A DNA stretch of 64,000 nt, from positions 62,001-126,000 of the forward strand of contig JAFWGI010000014.1 in the NCBI GenBank assembly GCA_017512425.1. The letters run 5' to 3'. The stretch is from Hyphomicrobium sp. GTDB lineage: Bacteria; Pseudomonadota; Alphaproteobacteria; Rhizobiales; Hyphomicrobiaceae. Of this stretch, positions 24,466 to 33,071 are shown one piece after another. Each line of letters begins with the position of its first letter. The first letter of the stretch is position 1. The translations under genes and the position numbers were made by a program. A model generated the notes under the pieces. That model saw only the letters and a program-made list of their open reading frames with translations. It was not told the origin of the DNA and made no database searches.

Positions 24466-24960
24466 CTAGGCTTCGGCCTGCCGGCTTCTCGTCATGTCGT
24501 TCAGAATATCCAAAAATTGCCTGCAACGCGCAGAATATCTGAACACACTAACGATAAGCTTATAGGCGATGGGCGATCGGCACATCATCGAAACCACTGC
24601 GCAGACACACATGTTTCCGAACGCCGAATAGATAGCTGGCGGCAATCTCTCAATTTGTTTTAGCAAATCTGGAAACGCCGACGCGTTTTGCTGAGAATTT
24701 GATAGTTGCTGCCAAAAATATTGGCCGATAATACCCCACAACAAAAACGGACTACGAACCGAACGCTCTAGGTTCAGAGCAACGTTTCTGACGCGCGGAG
24801 GTGTCGATGCTGACCCAACGACGATAGCCAATTGCTCATAAAACCCTTGCTGCGCGCGCCGCGCCGCTCGGATGTTCTTGGCTTGCCATCTAATCGCCTG
24901 AGGAAGGAACCAGATTGCTGCGCCGCCCACGATTGCCAAGACTGTCCAAATGAGTTGCAT
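24466..24960 (-). CDS. Hypothetical membrane protein
   Basis: A 164-aa protein with an N-terminal membrane helix (LIWTVLAIVGGAAIWFLP), a basic stretch (RWQAKNIRAARRAQQ), and further hydrophobic segments around SPFLLWGIIGQYFW and FGNMCVCAVVSMMC. It has no recognised family. Base composition is lower in GC and codon use is more AT-rich than in neighbouring genes, suggesting acquired DNA. The start MQLIWT is uncertain (weak AGGGA upstream). It overlaps the next upstream gene by 71 nt. Confidence 0.55.
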   Translation of the reverse strand: MQLIWTVLAIVGGAAIWFLPQAIRWQAKNIRAARRAQQGFYEQLAIVVGSASTPPRVRNVALNLERSVRSPFLLWGIIGQYFWQQLSNSQQNASAFPDLLKQIERLPPAIYSAFGNMCVCAVVSMMCRSPIAYKLIVSVFRYSARCRQFLDILNDMTRSRQAEA

Positions 24961-25222
24961 CGTTGGAATGTCCCTGGAGAGCTGAAGAACCGTTTGTCTC
25001 GCTGCTCGTTTGGTTTTTGATCTGACTGCGCAGGCGAGCATGTTCTTGCTTATCGCGCCGACGCTGAGTCCAATAAAAAAGTATCTCGCGCGCTAATTGA
25101 GGCGACTTATAGGCCGCGATACTGCCCCAAATCAGCGGCAGGACGAGCCACGGATGGCTTGAAAAGACTTCAATCGCGACATCCTGTAATGCCGCAACAA
25201 TTGAAGTCCACGGGATTTCCAT
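24890..25222 (-). CDS. Hypothetical small membrane protein
   Basis: A 110-aa protein with a membrane segment (HPWLVLPLIWGSIAAY) after an amphipathic N terminus. A charged cytosolic stretch (YWTQRRRDKQEHARLRSQIKNQ) and a polar Ser/Asn-rich tail follow. GGGGGG precedes the ATG. Its 3' end overlaps the downstream hypothetical gene by 71 nt in another frame, so one of the two starts may be wrong. The local composition is more AT-rich than in the flanking core genes. Confidence 0.5.
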   Translation of the reverse strand: MEIPWTSIVAALQDVAIEVFSSHPWLVLPLIWGSIAAYKSPQLAREILFYWTQRRRDKQEHARLRSQIKNQTSSETNGSSALQGHSNDATHLDSLGNRGRRSNLVPSSGD

Positions 25223-25555
25223 TGGTACCCCCCGCGTTTGCGTTTGCCCGATGCGTTGTCGGACTTTTATCGGCACGCATGAGAGCGTCCCTCCGCCGAT
25301 AAACCCAAGTCCGCACCAGTCGATTCATTCGAATCACCTCAAGGATTGAACAGCGCGAGCTTGAACACAACTGCGTGGAAGCAGTTGTGCCCAGGTTTGT
25401 ATTTGGCGCTGTAATCGAATGTAGAGGGAGCGCTCTTCGGCCGAAGGCCGTGAGCGCGACTGCGTGACGGGCTGAGCCTGCCCCCGCGGAGGTCGCCCGC
25501 GCAATGTCCGCGCCTTCCGGCCGGCTCCGCGAAGCGGAGTCGGAAGGCGCAAACA
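25223..25555. other. Intergenic region downstream of pccB with nested hairpins
   Basis: No supported gene. It contains a nested hairpin GCGCTC-TTC-GGCC-GAA-GGCC-GT-GAGCGC (25430-25457) and, near pccB, copy A of the 41-nt nested hairpin family. Confidence 0.5.
25510..25550 (-). repeat. 41-nt nested hairpin, copy A (3' of pccB)
   Basis: In minus-strand orientation: outer arm GCGCCTTCCG, A, inner hairpin CTCCGC-TTC-GCGGAG, CCGGC, outer arm CGGAAGGCGC. It lies 5 nt beyond the pccB stop codon. It shares the exact 10-1-15-5-10 layout with four other copies in the window. Confidence 0.85.
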
Positions 25556-27088
25556 TCAGAGCGGAATGTTATCGTGCTTTTTCCACGGCGTTTCGACCTG
25601 CTTGTTGCGCAGCATGTTGAGCGCGCGGCAAAGCCGCTTGCGGGTGGCCGACGGCGTAATGACTTCATCGATGTAGCCGCGCTCAGCCGCAACAAACGGA
25701 TTGGCGAAGCGCTTCTGGTATTCGTCGATGCGCGCCTTGATCTTGTCGGCATCGCCCAGTTCCGAGCGATAGAGAATTTCAGCTGCGCCCTTCGCGCCCA
25801 TGACGGCGATTTCTGCCGTCGGCCAGGCGTAGTTCACGTCGCCGCCGATGTGCTTCGAGCTCATGACGTCGTACGCGCCGCCGTAAGCCTTGCGCGTAAT
25901 GACGGTCACCTTCGGCACTGTCGCCTCGGAGTAGGCGAACAACAACTTGGCGCCGTGCTTGATCAGGCCACCGTATTCCTGCGCGGTGCCCGGCAGGAAG
26001 CCCGGGACGTCGACGAAGGTCACGATCGGGATGTCGAAGCAATCGCAGAAGCGGACGAAGCGCGCGCCCTTGCGCGACGCGTCGCTGTCGAGCACGCCGG
26101 CGAGCATCAGCGGCTGGTTGGCGACGATGCCGACCGTGCGGCCTTCCATGCGCGCGAAACCGGTGATGATGTTCTTGGCGTAGGCTTCCTGGATTTCGAA
26201 GAAGTCAGCCTCGTCGACGACCTTCAGGATCATTTCCTTCATGTCGTACGGCTTGTTGGGATTATCCGGGATCAGCGTATCGAGCGAAGTGTCGATGCGG
26301 TCGGCGCTGTCGAGCGTGTCGATTTCCGGCACGCCGGTTTCGTTGCAGAGCGGCAGGAAATCCATCAGGCGCCGCATTTGCAGCAGGCCCTGCACGTCAT
26401 TCTCATACGAACCGTCCGCCACCGACGACTTCGACGTATGCACCTTGGCGCCGCCGAGTTCTTCGGCCGTGACGTTTTCGTTCGTCACGGTTTTAACGAC
26501 GTCCGGACCGGTCACGAACATATAGCTCGTGTCCTTCACCATGAAGATGAAGTCGGTCATCGCCGGCGAGTAAACGTCGCCGCCCGCGCACGGACCCATG
26601 ATGAACGAAATCTGCGGGATGACACCCGACGCCGCGACGTTGCGCGCGAAGACTTCGCCATAGCCGCCGAGCGCGTCGACGCCTTCCTGGATGCGGGCGC
26701 CGCCAGCATCGAACAGGCCGATGATCGGCGCGCGGTTACGCAGCGCCAGATCCTGAATCTTGGTGATCTTGCGGGCGTGGCTCTGCGACAGCGATCCGCC
26801 CATCACGGTGAAGTCCTTGGCGAACACATACACGACGCGGCCGTTGACCGTGCCCCAGCCCGTCACAACGCCGTCGCCCGGCACCTTGGTCTTTTCCATG
26901 CCGAATTCGGTGCAGCGATGCTCGACGTACATGTCGAACTCTTCAAACGAGTTCTCGTCGAGCAGCAGCTCGATGCGTTCGCGCGCCGTCAGCTTGCCCT
27001 TGGCGTGCTGACTATCGATGCGGGCCTGGCCGCCGCCGAGACGGGCATTGTCGCGGCGCTTCTCAAGCTCGTCGATAATATCTTTCAT
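25556..27088 (-). CDS. pccB: Propionyl-CoA carboxylase beta subunit (carboxyltransferase)
   Basis: A 510-aa carboxyltransferase that moves CO2 from carboxybiotin to the acyl-CoA. Two crotonase-like halves are seen. The N half has [14 protein letters not shown] and [14 protein letters not shown] followed by [14 protein letters not shown]. The C half has [18 protein letters not shown] and the oxyanion-type [10 protein letters not shown]. The length and sequence fit PccB. It is bracketed by two of the nested hairpins, A after its stop and B in its leader. pccA lies about 7 kb away on the same strand. The start [13 protein letters not shown] is the family N terminus. Confidence 0.93.
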   Translation of the reverse strand: MKDIIDELEKRRDNARLGGGQARIDSQHAKGKLTARERIELLLDENSFEEFDMYVEHRCTEFGMEKTKVPGDGVVTGWGTVNGRVVYVFAKDFTVMGGSLSQSHARKITKIQDLALRNRAPIIGLFDAGGARIQEGVDALGGYGEVFARNVAASGVIPQISFIMGPCAGGDVYSPAMTDFIFMVKDTSYMFVTGPDVVKTVTNENVTAEELGGAKVHTSKSSVADGSYENDVQGLLQMRRLMDFLPLCNETGVPEIDTLDSADRIDTSLDTLIPDNPNKPYDMKEMILKVVDEADFFEIQEAYAKNIITGFARMEGRTVGIVANQPLMLAGVLDSDASRKGARFVRFCDCFDIPIVTFVDVPGFLPGTAQEYGGLIKHGAKLLFAYSEATVPKVTVITRKAYGGAYDVMSSKHIGGDVNYAWPTAEIAVMGAKGAAEILYRSELGDADKIKARIDEYQKRFANPFVAAERGYIDEVITPSATRKRLCRALNMLRNKQVETPWKKHDNIPL

Positions 27089-27109
27089 GGGCGGAGAACT
27101 CTTTTCTGG

Positions 27110-27150
27110 GCACCTTGCGACTCCCCTCCGGGGAGCCGGCCGCAAGGTGC
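27110..27150 (+). repeat. 41-nt nested hairpin, copy B (5' leader of pccB)
   Basis: Outer arm GCACCTTGCG, A, inner hairpin CTCCCC-TCC-GGGGAG, CCGGC, outer arm CGCAAGGTGC. It begins 21 nt upstream of the pccB start codon, on the opposite orientation to copy A. Confidence 0.85.
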
Positions 27151-27239
27151 AGGTGGAGGCTGAAAAGGCTCCTTAGCATGGCCTATGCAGCACGCAAACG
27201 CCCTCCTAAGGATGGGCAAAGCCGATAACCATTTGCCGC

Positions 27240-27275
27240 AGCCTGTGCTTTAGCCTGGGCTTTAGCCCGGGCTTT
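27240..27275 (+). repeat. 12-bp tandem repeat, three units
   Basis: AGCCTGTGCTTT, AGCCTGGGCTTT and AGCCCGGGCTTT in a row. On the minus strand this would encode (K-A-R/Q-A) repeats in a weak short ORF, which I do not call as a gene. Confidence 0.6.
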
Positions 27276-27310
27276 TCGGCGGCTGACGCTGTGAACGCCG
27301 GTTGCATCGG

Positions 27311-27589
27311 CTAGAGCGGCTGACATTCCGTCGTGACGGTGCTCCCAGCCTTTGCCGGGATGTCGAAGCGCTTGAGGCACTGATCGAGCGATGCCTGCGA
27401 TTGCTCAAGTTCGCAGTAGCCGGTCTTCACTGTGACGTCGGCCGCGTCATCCGCCTGATGCATGCACCAGTATCCGCGTGTCACGGGTGCATCGCCGAAA
27501 CAGGCCTTATGGCATGCGTGTCGACGCACGCCTTGCTGGCGCCCCTTACGCACGCCGAGAGTTGCGCCATCGGCGTGCCGCGGCAGCTC
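27311..27589 (-). pseudogene. Out-of-frame continuation of the Cys-rich secreted gene
   Basis: A second open frame (minus strand) overlapping the 3' part of the Cys-rich gene. It encodes HACHKACFGDAPVTRGYWCM and later GYCELEQSQASLDQCLKRF and a C-terminal TTECQPL. Its cysteine spacing continues that of the upstream frame, and it has no plausible start of its own. The simplest reading is a frameshift, in the genome or in the sequence. Confidence 0.45.
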
Positions 27590-27756
27590 TCACGGACCGA
27601 ACGCACACATTTTGTCTTCGCGGTGCGGTTCGTATCGGCGCAGACGACGGCCGGCGTTTCGCAAGCGGCGATGCAGGCGGCCATGTCCGCCGCCGAAACC
27701 GCCGCCGATATGCCGAGCCATCCGATCAGCACAGCCAATACCCGAACCAAGTGCAT
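27481..27756 (-). CDS. Cys-rich exported protein (5' part, probably frameshifted)
   Basis: A 91-aa ORF with a signal peptide (VRVLAVLIGWLGISAAVSAAD) and a Cys-rich mature part: CIAACETPAVVCADTN, TKCVRSVRESCRG, LSACVRGASKACVD. It then ends in a poorly structured tail. The Cys-rich pattern continues in another frame downstream (see the pseudogene entry), so the annotated C terminus is likely not the natural one. No family is recognised. Confidence 0.55.
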   Translation of the reverse strand: MHLVRVLAVLIGWLGISAAVSAADMAACIAACETPAVVCADTNRTAKTKCVRSVRESCRGTPMAQLSACVRGASKACVDTHAIRPVSAMHP

Positions 27757-27914
27757 CCGATGCTCCTCGTCTCAATTCCCGAAAACCTACGGTCGGCAAC
27801 ACTACCTCCAATGCGCGGCGAACGGCGGATTGCTTTGGACAAAAGTAAAAGAGGAGGACAAGTCGTCAACCACGTTTCGCGCGCCCTCGCTTCGCTCATC
27901 GAGGCGCAAAAAAA

Positions 27915-27940
27915 CCGGCGCTGCGTTTCGCAAGCGCCGG
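27915..27940 (-). terminator. Intrinsic terminator of the coiled-coil membrane protein gene
   Basis: CCGGCGC-N12-GCGCCGG is followed on the minus strand by TTTTTTTG. It lies 38 nt after the stop of the gene that precedes it on that strand. Confidence 0.85.
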
Positions 27941-27978
27941 CCAATGGGACGTCGAAGCGTGTGACGTACCAGGATCGT

Positions 27979-28734
27979 TTAATCTGCCGCGTCGGGTGCG
28001 GGTTTCATGACCGGCGCCGCCGCTGCAGGCTCACTTGAGGGTGGCGCCGTTGCAGCCGGCGCTGCTGCCGGATCCGCCGCGGCATCAGCCGGCTTCGCTG
28101 TGCCGCTCGGCGCTACGGCCTCCGCGATGCCCGCAAGGGCCGCGCGAACATTCGCAACCGCCGTCTCCGCCGTCGTCAGCTTCGCCTGCGTGTCGGCCAG
28201 CGCCGCTTCGGCCGCCGTCTTCGCATCCGTCGCAGACTTCAACTGATCGGTCGCGATCGTCAATTTCGCACGCGCATCGTTGAGCGCTGCGACGGCATCT
28301 TCGCGGCCTGAATAATTCCACGCCGCTGCGATGACTGCGACGACGGCCGCCATAGCGAGCAACGGCACCTTTGGCGATCCGGGCAACGTTAGCGCCTCGG
28401 CGCTACTCGTCGCTGCAGCGGCGTCCGGTGCATATTCGACGCGCGCGGCGTCACTATCGTCTCCGTCTTTCGCTTTCGGCGCATCCGACGGTTTCGAGGC
28501 ATCCGGTTTCGGCGCATCTTTCGCCTTGGACACCTCATTTAGCTTAGCCGCATCGCTCAGCTTCGCCGTGTCTTGCAGTTTCGCAGCATCGCGTAGTTTG
28601 GCGGCGTCTTGCAGTTTGGAAACGTCTTTTGGCAGATCGAGAACCTTGGCGGCTTCGAGCGGCCGGGGCGGGTCTTGGATTTTCAAGGAGTCGTGGTGCT
28701 TCAAGCTTTCCTGCATCTTGGATGTTTCTTGCAT
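27979..28734 (-). CDS. Bitopic coiled-coil protein with K-L-x-D-A-A repeats
   Basis: A 251-aa protein. The N-terminal cytosolic half carries hexapeptide repeats (AAKLQD, AAKLRD, AAKLQD, TAKLSD, AAKLNE), followed by KAKDAPKP-type repeats. A single membrane helix (VPLLAMAAVVAVIAAAWNY, about 160-178) leads to a periplasmic coiled coil (AVAALNDARAKLTIATDQLK onward to about 235) and an Ala/Pro-rich tail. GGGAG lies 8 nt before the ATG. The layout suggests a structural envelope protein. The family is not recognised. Confidence 0.7.
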   Translation of the reverse strand: MQETSKMQESLKHHDSLKIQDPPRPLEAAKVLDLPKDVSKLQDAAKLRDAAKLQDTAKLSDAAKLNEVSKAKDAPKPDASKPSDAPKAKDGDDSDAARVEYAPDAAAATSSAEALTLPGSPKVPLLAMAAVVAVIAAAWNYSGREDAVAALNDARAKLTIATDQLKSATDAKTAAEAALADTQAKLTTAETAVANVRAALAGIAEAVAPSGTAKPADAAADPAAAPAATAPPSSEPAAAAPVMKPAPDAAD

Positions 28735-29173
28735 GGCGCTTTCTCCCAACGTCTTTTTGTGAGCACCGGCGCGCGCATGCGCAGGCGAATACTCGGGGGG
28801 ATTTTCAATGTCGTCGGCCAGTATCGTCAGGCAGTGACGTCGCGACTTGCTCTTGATGACATGGCGGACCGGCATGACGCTGGTCGTGAGCGAATGTCTG
28901 TCCGGCACCGTCCGTTGCGAAATTTGCGTCTAGGCCGCTGCGACCCGCAACCACCGCAGCTTGCATCGGCAATTATAGTTGCGGGCTGAGGCCTGTACAG
29001 ATTTCCGCCAACGTTCTGCAATCAACTTTTGCTCGCGGTTGTTACGTCCGGCGTTGGCAGCGGCCGCGAAAACACAAATCCGGTTTTTGATTGTCGAGCG
29101 AATACCGCCGCTTGCTGAGCTTCGCTCGCCTGACATCTGAGTTGCAGCAGCGGTTGTCGTTGACGACGCCCGC
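28735..29173. other. Intergenic region, no gene seen
   Basis: A 439-bp spacer. It carries the promoter region of the coiled-coil gene and an inverted repeat with arms CCCGCAAC and GTTGCGGG about 30 nt apart (near 28948-28988). Open frames here are short and lack ribosome-binding sites or coding features. Confidence 0.4.
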
Positions 29174-29854
29174 TCACACCGTCTGCAGGTGCCGCGTGAG
29201 GGTTTCAGCGGTCGTCTCGTACCCGCCCGCGCCGGGAATTGTTTCCATCACCACGGCATGGCCGCGCTCTGCCGCCCACGGCAACGTCGACGCGACGAAA
29301 TCGGCAATCGGATCGGCGATGATTTTGCGCGCGCCGGCTTTTTTCATGTACCGCTCGGCGTCGGCCCGCGCGCCGAAGATGTGGAGCAGATAGTCTTCCT
29401 TGCCGCGCCGCGTGATCGACTGCAGCAACGGACCGTCGTCTCCGGCGACGAGATAGACTTCGCCGCGGGCCGCGATCGCGCGCGCATAATTCGGCAGCGC
29501 GTCCGCCTTGAGACGCAACAATAGATCGGCCGGATCGACTTCCGCCTCGATCGGATCGGCGACCCAATCCGTTCCGGCCAGACCTTTGGCAGCGCGAATA
29601 CCGGGAAGAATATCGGCGGCAAACGTCGCCAGGGGAATCTCTTGTAGATTGGCGCTGCCGGTCAAAGCTTCCGCCCAGCGCTTGGCCTCGATTGGGCTCG
29701 ACCAAAACAGCTGCACGGTACGTCCGGGATATTTCTGCGACGGCACCGACGCCGTTTCCTCGTCGGCCAGCGTCAGCACGCGCCCCTCTTTGACCGCGCG
29801 GCGCACGAAGCGGTCGCGTTGTCCAAGTTCGGGAATGCGCGGCGCGGCCAGCAT
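29174..29854 (-). CDS. DUF2750-type protein, probably two domains
   Basis: A 226-aa cytosolic protein. The first half has the DUF2750 pattern (RDRFVRRAVKEGRVLTLADEE, then QLFWSSPIEAKRWAEAL, then IPLATFAADILPGI). The second half repeats the pattern in weaker form (ARGEVYLVAGDDGPLLQ, HIFGARADAERYMKKAG, DPIADFVASTLPW). The domain is small and has no known activity. GGAG lies 5 nt before the ATG. It is divergent from the CoA-transferase gene. Confidence 0.7.
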   Translation of the reverse strand: MLAAPRIPELGQRDRFVRRAVKEGRVLTLADEETASVPSQKYPGRTVQLFWSSPIEAKRWAEALTGSANLQEIPLATFAADILPGIRAAKGLAGTDWVADPIEAEVDPADLLLRLKADALPNYARAIAARGEVYLVAGDDGPLLQSITRRGKEDYLLHIFGARADAERYMKKAGARKIIADPIADFVASTLPWAAERGHAVVMETIPGAGGYETTAETLTRHLQTV

Positions 29855-30241
29855 CGGGTCTCCAGGCAAGCGGATCGAATCGTGGTCGGCAGTTTCGCAG
29901 GTGTCGCGATCAGAGCAAATGCTCGCACGTAGCGGAACGGGCTCCGGGTGGTGGAGTCGGTACACGCCGGCCTACCCACCCTGCCGCATTGCAGCAATCT
30001 GCGGCAAAGTTGCGAAACACCGGCTTAACGTCCGTTCTCGATCAAGTTTCCGCCTTACGGATAGGCCCCACTTACCCAGAGGAGGGGGGCTAATTTCGTG
30101 CCGCCCGCGTATGTCCAGTCGGATGATCGGCGCATCGCGCCGGACGTCACCGCCGCCTGAAAAAGCAAAGCCACCCGGTTGGCCGCCGGCTCCCCTGCCC
30201 GGCCTTCAAGAGCGTGGTCTACACCGGGGAAACGAACGCTC
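29855..30241. other. Divergent promoter region, no gene seen
   Basis: A 387-bp spacer between the DUF2750 gene and the CoA-transferase gene. It holds GGCCGCCGGCTCCCCTGCC, which recalls part of the 41-nt nested hairpin but lacks the paired arms, so it is not counted as a copy. Confidence 0.4.
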
Positions 30242-32206
30242 ATGAAGAACAAGGTCATTTCTGCGACTGAAGCGATAGCGCTGATCCGCGATGGCGACGT
30301 CGTCTGCACCACCGGCTTTGTTCAAAGCTGCATTCCAGAAGCGCTCCATGCGGCGCTCGAAAAACGCTTCGTCGACACCAAGGCGCCGCGCGACCTGACG
30401 CTGATCATGTGCGCGGGCGCCGGCGACAGCAAAGGCCTCGGCACCGGCCGCCTGCATCACGAAGGACTTTTGAAGCGCGTGATCGCCGCCAACTTCGGGC
30501 GCATGCCGAAGGTGGCGCAGGCCGCTCAGGAAAACAAAATCCAGGGCTACAATCTGCCGCAAGGCATCATCTCGAAACTCTACCGCAGCTGCGCATCTGG
30601 CCAGCCGGGCCTCTTCTCGAAAGTCGGACTGCAAACCTACGTCGATCCGCGTCTTGGCGGCGGCAAGGTCAATTCCGTCACAACCGAAGACATCGTCAAG
30701 CTCGAAGTCATCGATGGCCGCGAGTGGCTGTTCTATAAGGCGACGCCGATCGACGTCGCTCTGATCCGCGCGACGAGTGCCGATCCGTCCGGCAACCTCT
30801 CAATGGAAAAGGAAGCGCTGACCCTCGACTGCCTCGCGCAAGCGATGGCCGCACACAACAACGGTGGCGTCGTGATCGCGCAAGTCGAACGCATCGTCGA
30901 GCAAGGCTCGATCCGTCCGAAGGACGTCAAGGTGCCGGGCATTCTGGTCGATGCGGTCGTCGTCGCCGACAGCCCCGAAATGCACCGCATGAATTACGGC
31001 GTCATGTACGATCCGTCGCTATCGGGCGAAATCCGCGTTCCGACCGACGCGATCGCCAAAATGGAACTCGACGAGCGCAAGATCATCGCGCGCCGCGCCG
31101 CATTCGAATTGCCGATCAATGGCGCCATTAATCTCGGCGTCGGCGCACCTGACGGCGTCGCATCCGTCGCTGCCGAAGAAAAGGTTACGCCGTACCTGAC
31201 CATGACGACGGAAGCTGGCGCGGTTGGCGGCGTACTCGCGGGCGGATCGAGCTTCGGCTCGTCGGCCAACGCCCACTCGATCATCGACCAGAACGTCATG
31301 TTCGATTTCTACCACGGAGGCGGCCTCGATCTCACCTGCCTCGGCATGGCCGAATGCGACCAGCACGGCAACGTCAACACGTCACGCTTTGGCGGCCGTT
31401 TGAACGGCTGCGGCGGCTTCATCGACATCTCGCAAAACTCGCGCGCCGTCGTCTTCGCTGGCACGTTCACGGCCGGCGGCCTCGAAGTCGACATCGCCTA
31501 CGGCAAGCTGAAAATCGTGAAGGAAGGGCGCGCCCGCAAATTCGTAAAAGCGGTCGAGCAGATCACGTTCTCGGGCGACTACGCTGCAAACAAATCGCAG
31601 CCGGTCATCTACGTCACCGAACGCTGCGTGTTCCAGTTGACGCCCGGCGGCCTCGAACTGATCGAAGTGGCCCCCGGCATCGACATCGAGAAGCACATTC
31701 TCGCCCATATGGACTTCAAGCCGATCATCAATAAGCCTGTTCCAATGGATCGCCGCATCTTCGTCGACGAACCGATGGACCTCATGTCGGAATTGATGAA
31801 CCTCAAGCTCTCCGAGCGCATCAATTACGACAGCGACCGCAACATTCTGTTCGTCAACCTCGAAGGCTGGAGCGTCCGCAAGAAGAGCGACATCGACGAC
31901 CTGCGCAATGCGCTTGTGGCAGCCCGCATCGCGGCCGGCCGCCGCGTCAACTCGGTCGTCAACCATGACGGCTGCCGCATCGCCGACGACCTCTATGACG
32001 ATTATGCCGAGATGATCGCGTACATGTCGGAGAACCACTACGTTTCCACGGCCCGTTATTCGACGAGCACGTTCATGCGCATGAAGATGCAGGAAGCCCT
32101 AAATAAGCGCGGGCTGGCGCCACACATCTTCGAGCAGCCGGATGAAGCGCACGCAATCATCGAAGGGAAGCCCGCGCGCAAGAAATCAACGGTACCCGGG
32201 GAATAA
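30242..32206 (+). CDS. Acyl-CoA:acetate/3-ketoacid CoA-transferase (YdiF type) with C-terminal extension
   Basis: A 654-aa family I CoA-transferase with alpha and beta halves fused, as in E. coli YdiF and propionate CoA-transferase. The alpha half starts KVISATEAIALIRDGDVVCTTGF. The beta half has the catalytic Glu324 in TTEAGAVGG, followed by FDFYHGGGLDLTCLGMAE and SQNSRAVVFAGTFTAGGL. YdiF-type enzymes are near 520-530 aa. The last 130 residues (from about MDLMSELMNLKLS) form an extra domain whose alternating strand/helix pattern looks STAS-like, which is an inference. A role in propionyl- or acetoacetyl-CoA exchange near the pcc genes is plausible. Confidence 0.87.
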   Translation: MKNKVISATEAIALIRDGDVVCTTGFVQSCIPEALHAALEKRFVDTKAPRDLTLIMCAGAGDSKGLGTGRLHHEGLLKRVIAANFGRMPKVAQAAQENKIQGYNLPQGIISKLYRSCASGQPGLFSKVGLQTYVDPRLGGGKVNSVTTEDIVKLEVIDGREWLFYKATPIDVALIRATSADPSGNLSMEKEALTLDCLAQAMAAHNNGGVVIAQVERIVEQGSIRPKDVKVPGILVDAVVVADSPEMHRMNYGVMYDPSLSGEIRVPTDAIAKMELDERKIIARRAAFELPINGAINLGVGAPDGVASVAAEEKVTPYLTMTTEAGAVGGVLAGGSSFGSSANAHSIIDQNVMFDFYHGGGLDLTCLGMAECDQHGNVNTSRFGGRLNGCGGFIDISQNSRAVVFAGTFTAGGLEVDIAYGKLKIVKEGRARKFVKAVEQITFSGDYAANKSQPVIYVTERCVFQLTPGGLELIEVAPGIDIEKHILAHMDFKPIINKPVPMDRRIFVDEPMDLMSELMNLKLSERINYDSDRNILFVNLEGWSVRKKSDIDDLRNALVAARIAAGRRVNSVVNHDGCRIADDLYDDYAEMIAYMSENHYVSTARYSTSTFMRMKMQEALNKRGLAPHIFEQPDEAHAIIEGKPARKKSTVPGE

Positions 32207-32231
32207 GACCGGACGCGCGATACATGTCCTC

Positions 32232-32263
32232 AAGGCCGGACCGGTAACAGTTCGGCCTTTTTG
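32232..32263 (+). terminator. Intrinsic terminator of the CoA-transferase gene
   Basis: AAGGCCG-N14-CGGCCTT followed by TTTGC, 25 nt beyond the stop. It abuts the 3' end of the convergent ATP12 gene. Confidence 0.85.
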
Positions 32264-32264
32264 C

Positions 32265-33071
32265 TTACCCGATAAGTGTCAGGAAGCGGCTAGCGGCAGC
32301 AAACTCTTGCCCACGCGCCGCGCGCCGGCTCGCTGCTTCCTCGTCGAAACCCCAAAGTGCTGTCTGATAATCTTCGTCGACGTGCGCGGCGGCCCATGCG
32401 TCGTCCGCCGCAATCGCACCATTTGCGTGCGCGAGCGCGAGCAGCGCCGATCCGGTCAGCGTCGTCATGACGTGCAGCGCGGTCAACCGAAATGCATCGT
32501 GCGGCTTTAGCGCGGACGCAATCGCATCCAGCGCGTTTTCAGGCTGATCAACCGGCATGATACCGGCGACAACTATGAAGCGCGCGTCGCAGGTTTTCGC
32601 AGCCCAGTGGAGCACCGGGTCCCATTTTGCAGCTTGCGCGTGACTGAGCTCAGCCGGCGTATCGGCGCGATAGCACAGCAGGTCACGGCCGGCATACGCC
32701 ACGATGTCTGCAGCAACGGCGTCCGCCGTTTCCGAAACGGCATCGATCGCCGTGTTGGCAAAGCGTGTCAGCGGCATCGTCGCCGGATTGATCGTTGCGT
32801 CCTGAGCGTTCCATTCGTCGGCAATTGCACGGGCGGCGGCTTCGGTCGGCAAAGCCAGCGGACGTTTCGCCGGCGTCTTCACCGCGCGGCCATCAAGCAG
32901 AACGTGATAGGGCGCGGCGTCCGATACCGAAGCCGTCTTGTAGAACCGCTTCACGAGCGGTTTTTGCATCGTATCGGTGATCGGCCCCTTCGGCGCGCCA
33001 CTCGGCGGTGCCTGCAGATCATCGCGGATCATCGGCTCATCTTTATGCGGCTTGTCGTCGTCGGCCATCAT
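32265..33071 (-). CDS. ATP12 family F1-ATPase assembly chaperone
   Basis: A 268-aa protein of the ATP12 family, which in mitochondria and alphaproteobacteria helps assemble the F1 alpha subunit. Motifs include KRFYKTASV, LLDGRAVKTPAKRPLALPT, IADEWNAQDATINPATMPLTRFANTAID split here by commas in the family alignment, and DLLCYRADTPAEL. The start overlaps the HAD gene stop as ATGA. The rluC-HAD-ATP12 order is conserved in Hyphomicrobiales. It is convergent with the CoA-transferase gene. Confidence 0.93.
   Translation of the reverse strand: MMADDDKPHKDEPMIRDDLQAPPSGAPKGPITDTMQKPLVKRFYKTASVSDAAPYHVLLDGRAVKTPAKRPLALPTEAAARAIADEWNAQDATINPATMPLTRFANTAIDAVSETADAVAADIVAYAGRDLLCYRADTPAELSHAQAAKWDPVLHWAAKTCDARFIVVAGIMPVDQPENALDAIASALKPHDAFRLTALHVMTTLTGSALLALAHANGAIAADDAWAAAHVDEDYQTALWGFDEEAASRRAARGQEFAAASRFLTLIG

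Noticed and set aside
25574-27163. Plus-strand 529-codon open frame opposite pccB
   Set aside because: It exactly mirrors pccB, with His/Arg/Val-rich composition typical of antisense frames in GC-rich DNA.
27183-27380. Minus-strand 65-codon frame with KAQA repeats
   Set aside because: The repeat comes from a 12-bp tandem repeat. There is no ribosome-binding site, and it overlaps the end of the Cys-rich gene frame.
27302-27964. Plus-strand 220-codon frame over the Cys-rich gene
   Set aside because: No signal, domain or good start. The minus-strand frames have a signal peptide and regular cysteine spacing.
30170-30205. Sixth copy of the nested hairpin (GCCGGCTCCCCTG)
   Set aside because: Only a fragment of the inner part resembles the family. 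The outer arms do not pair.
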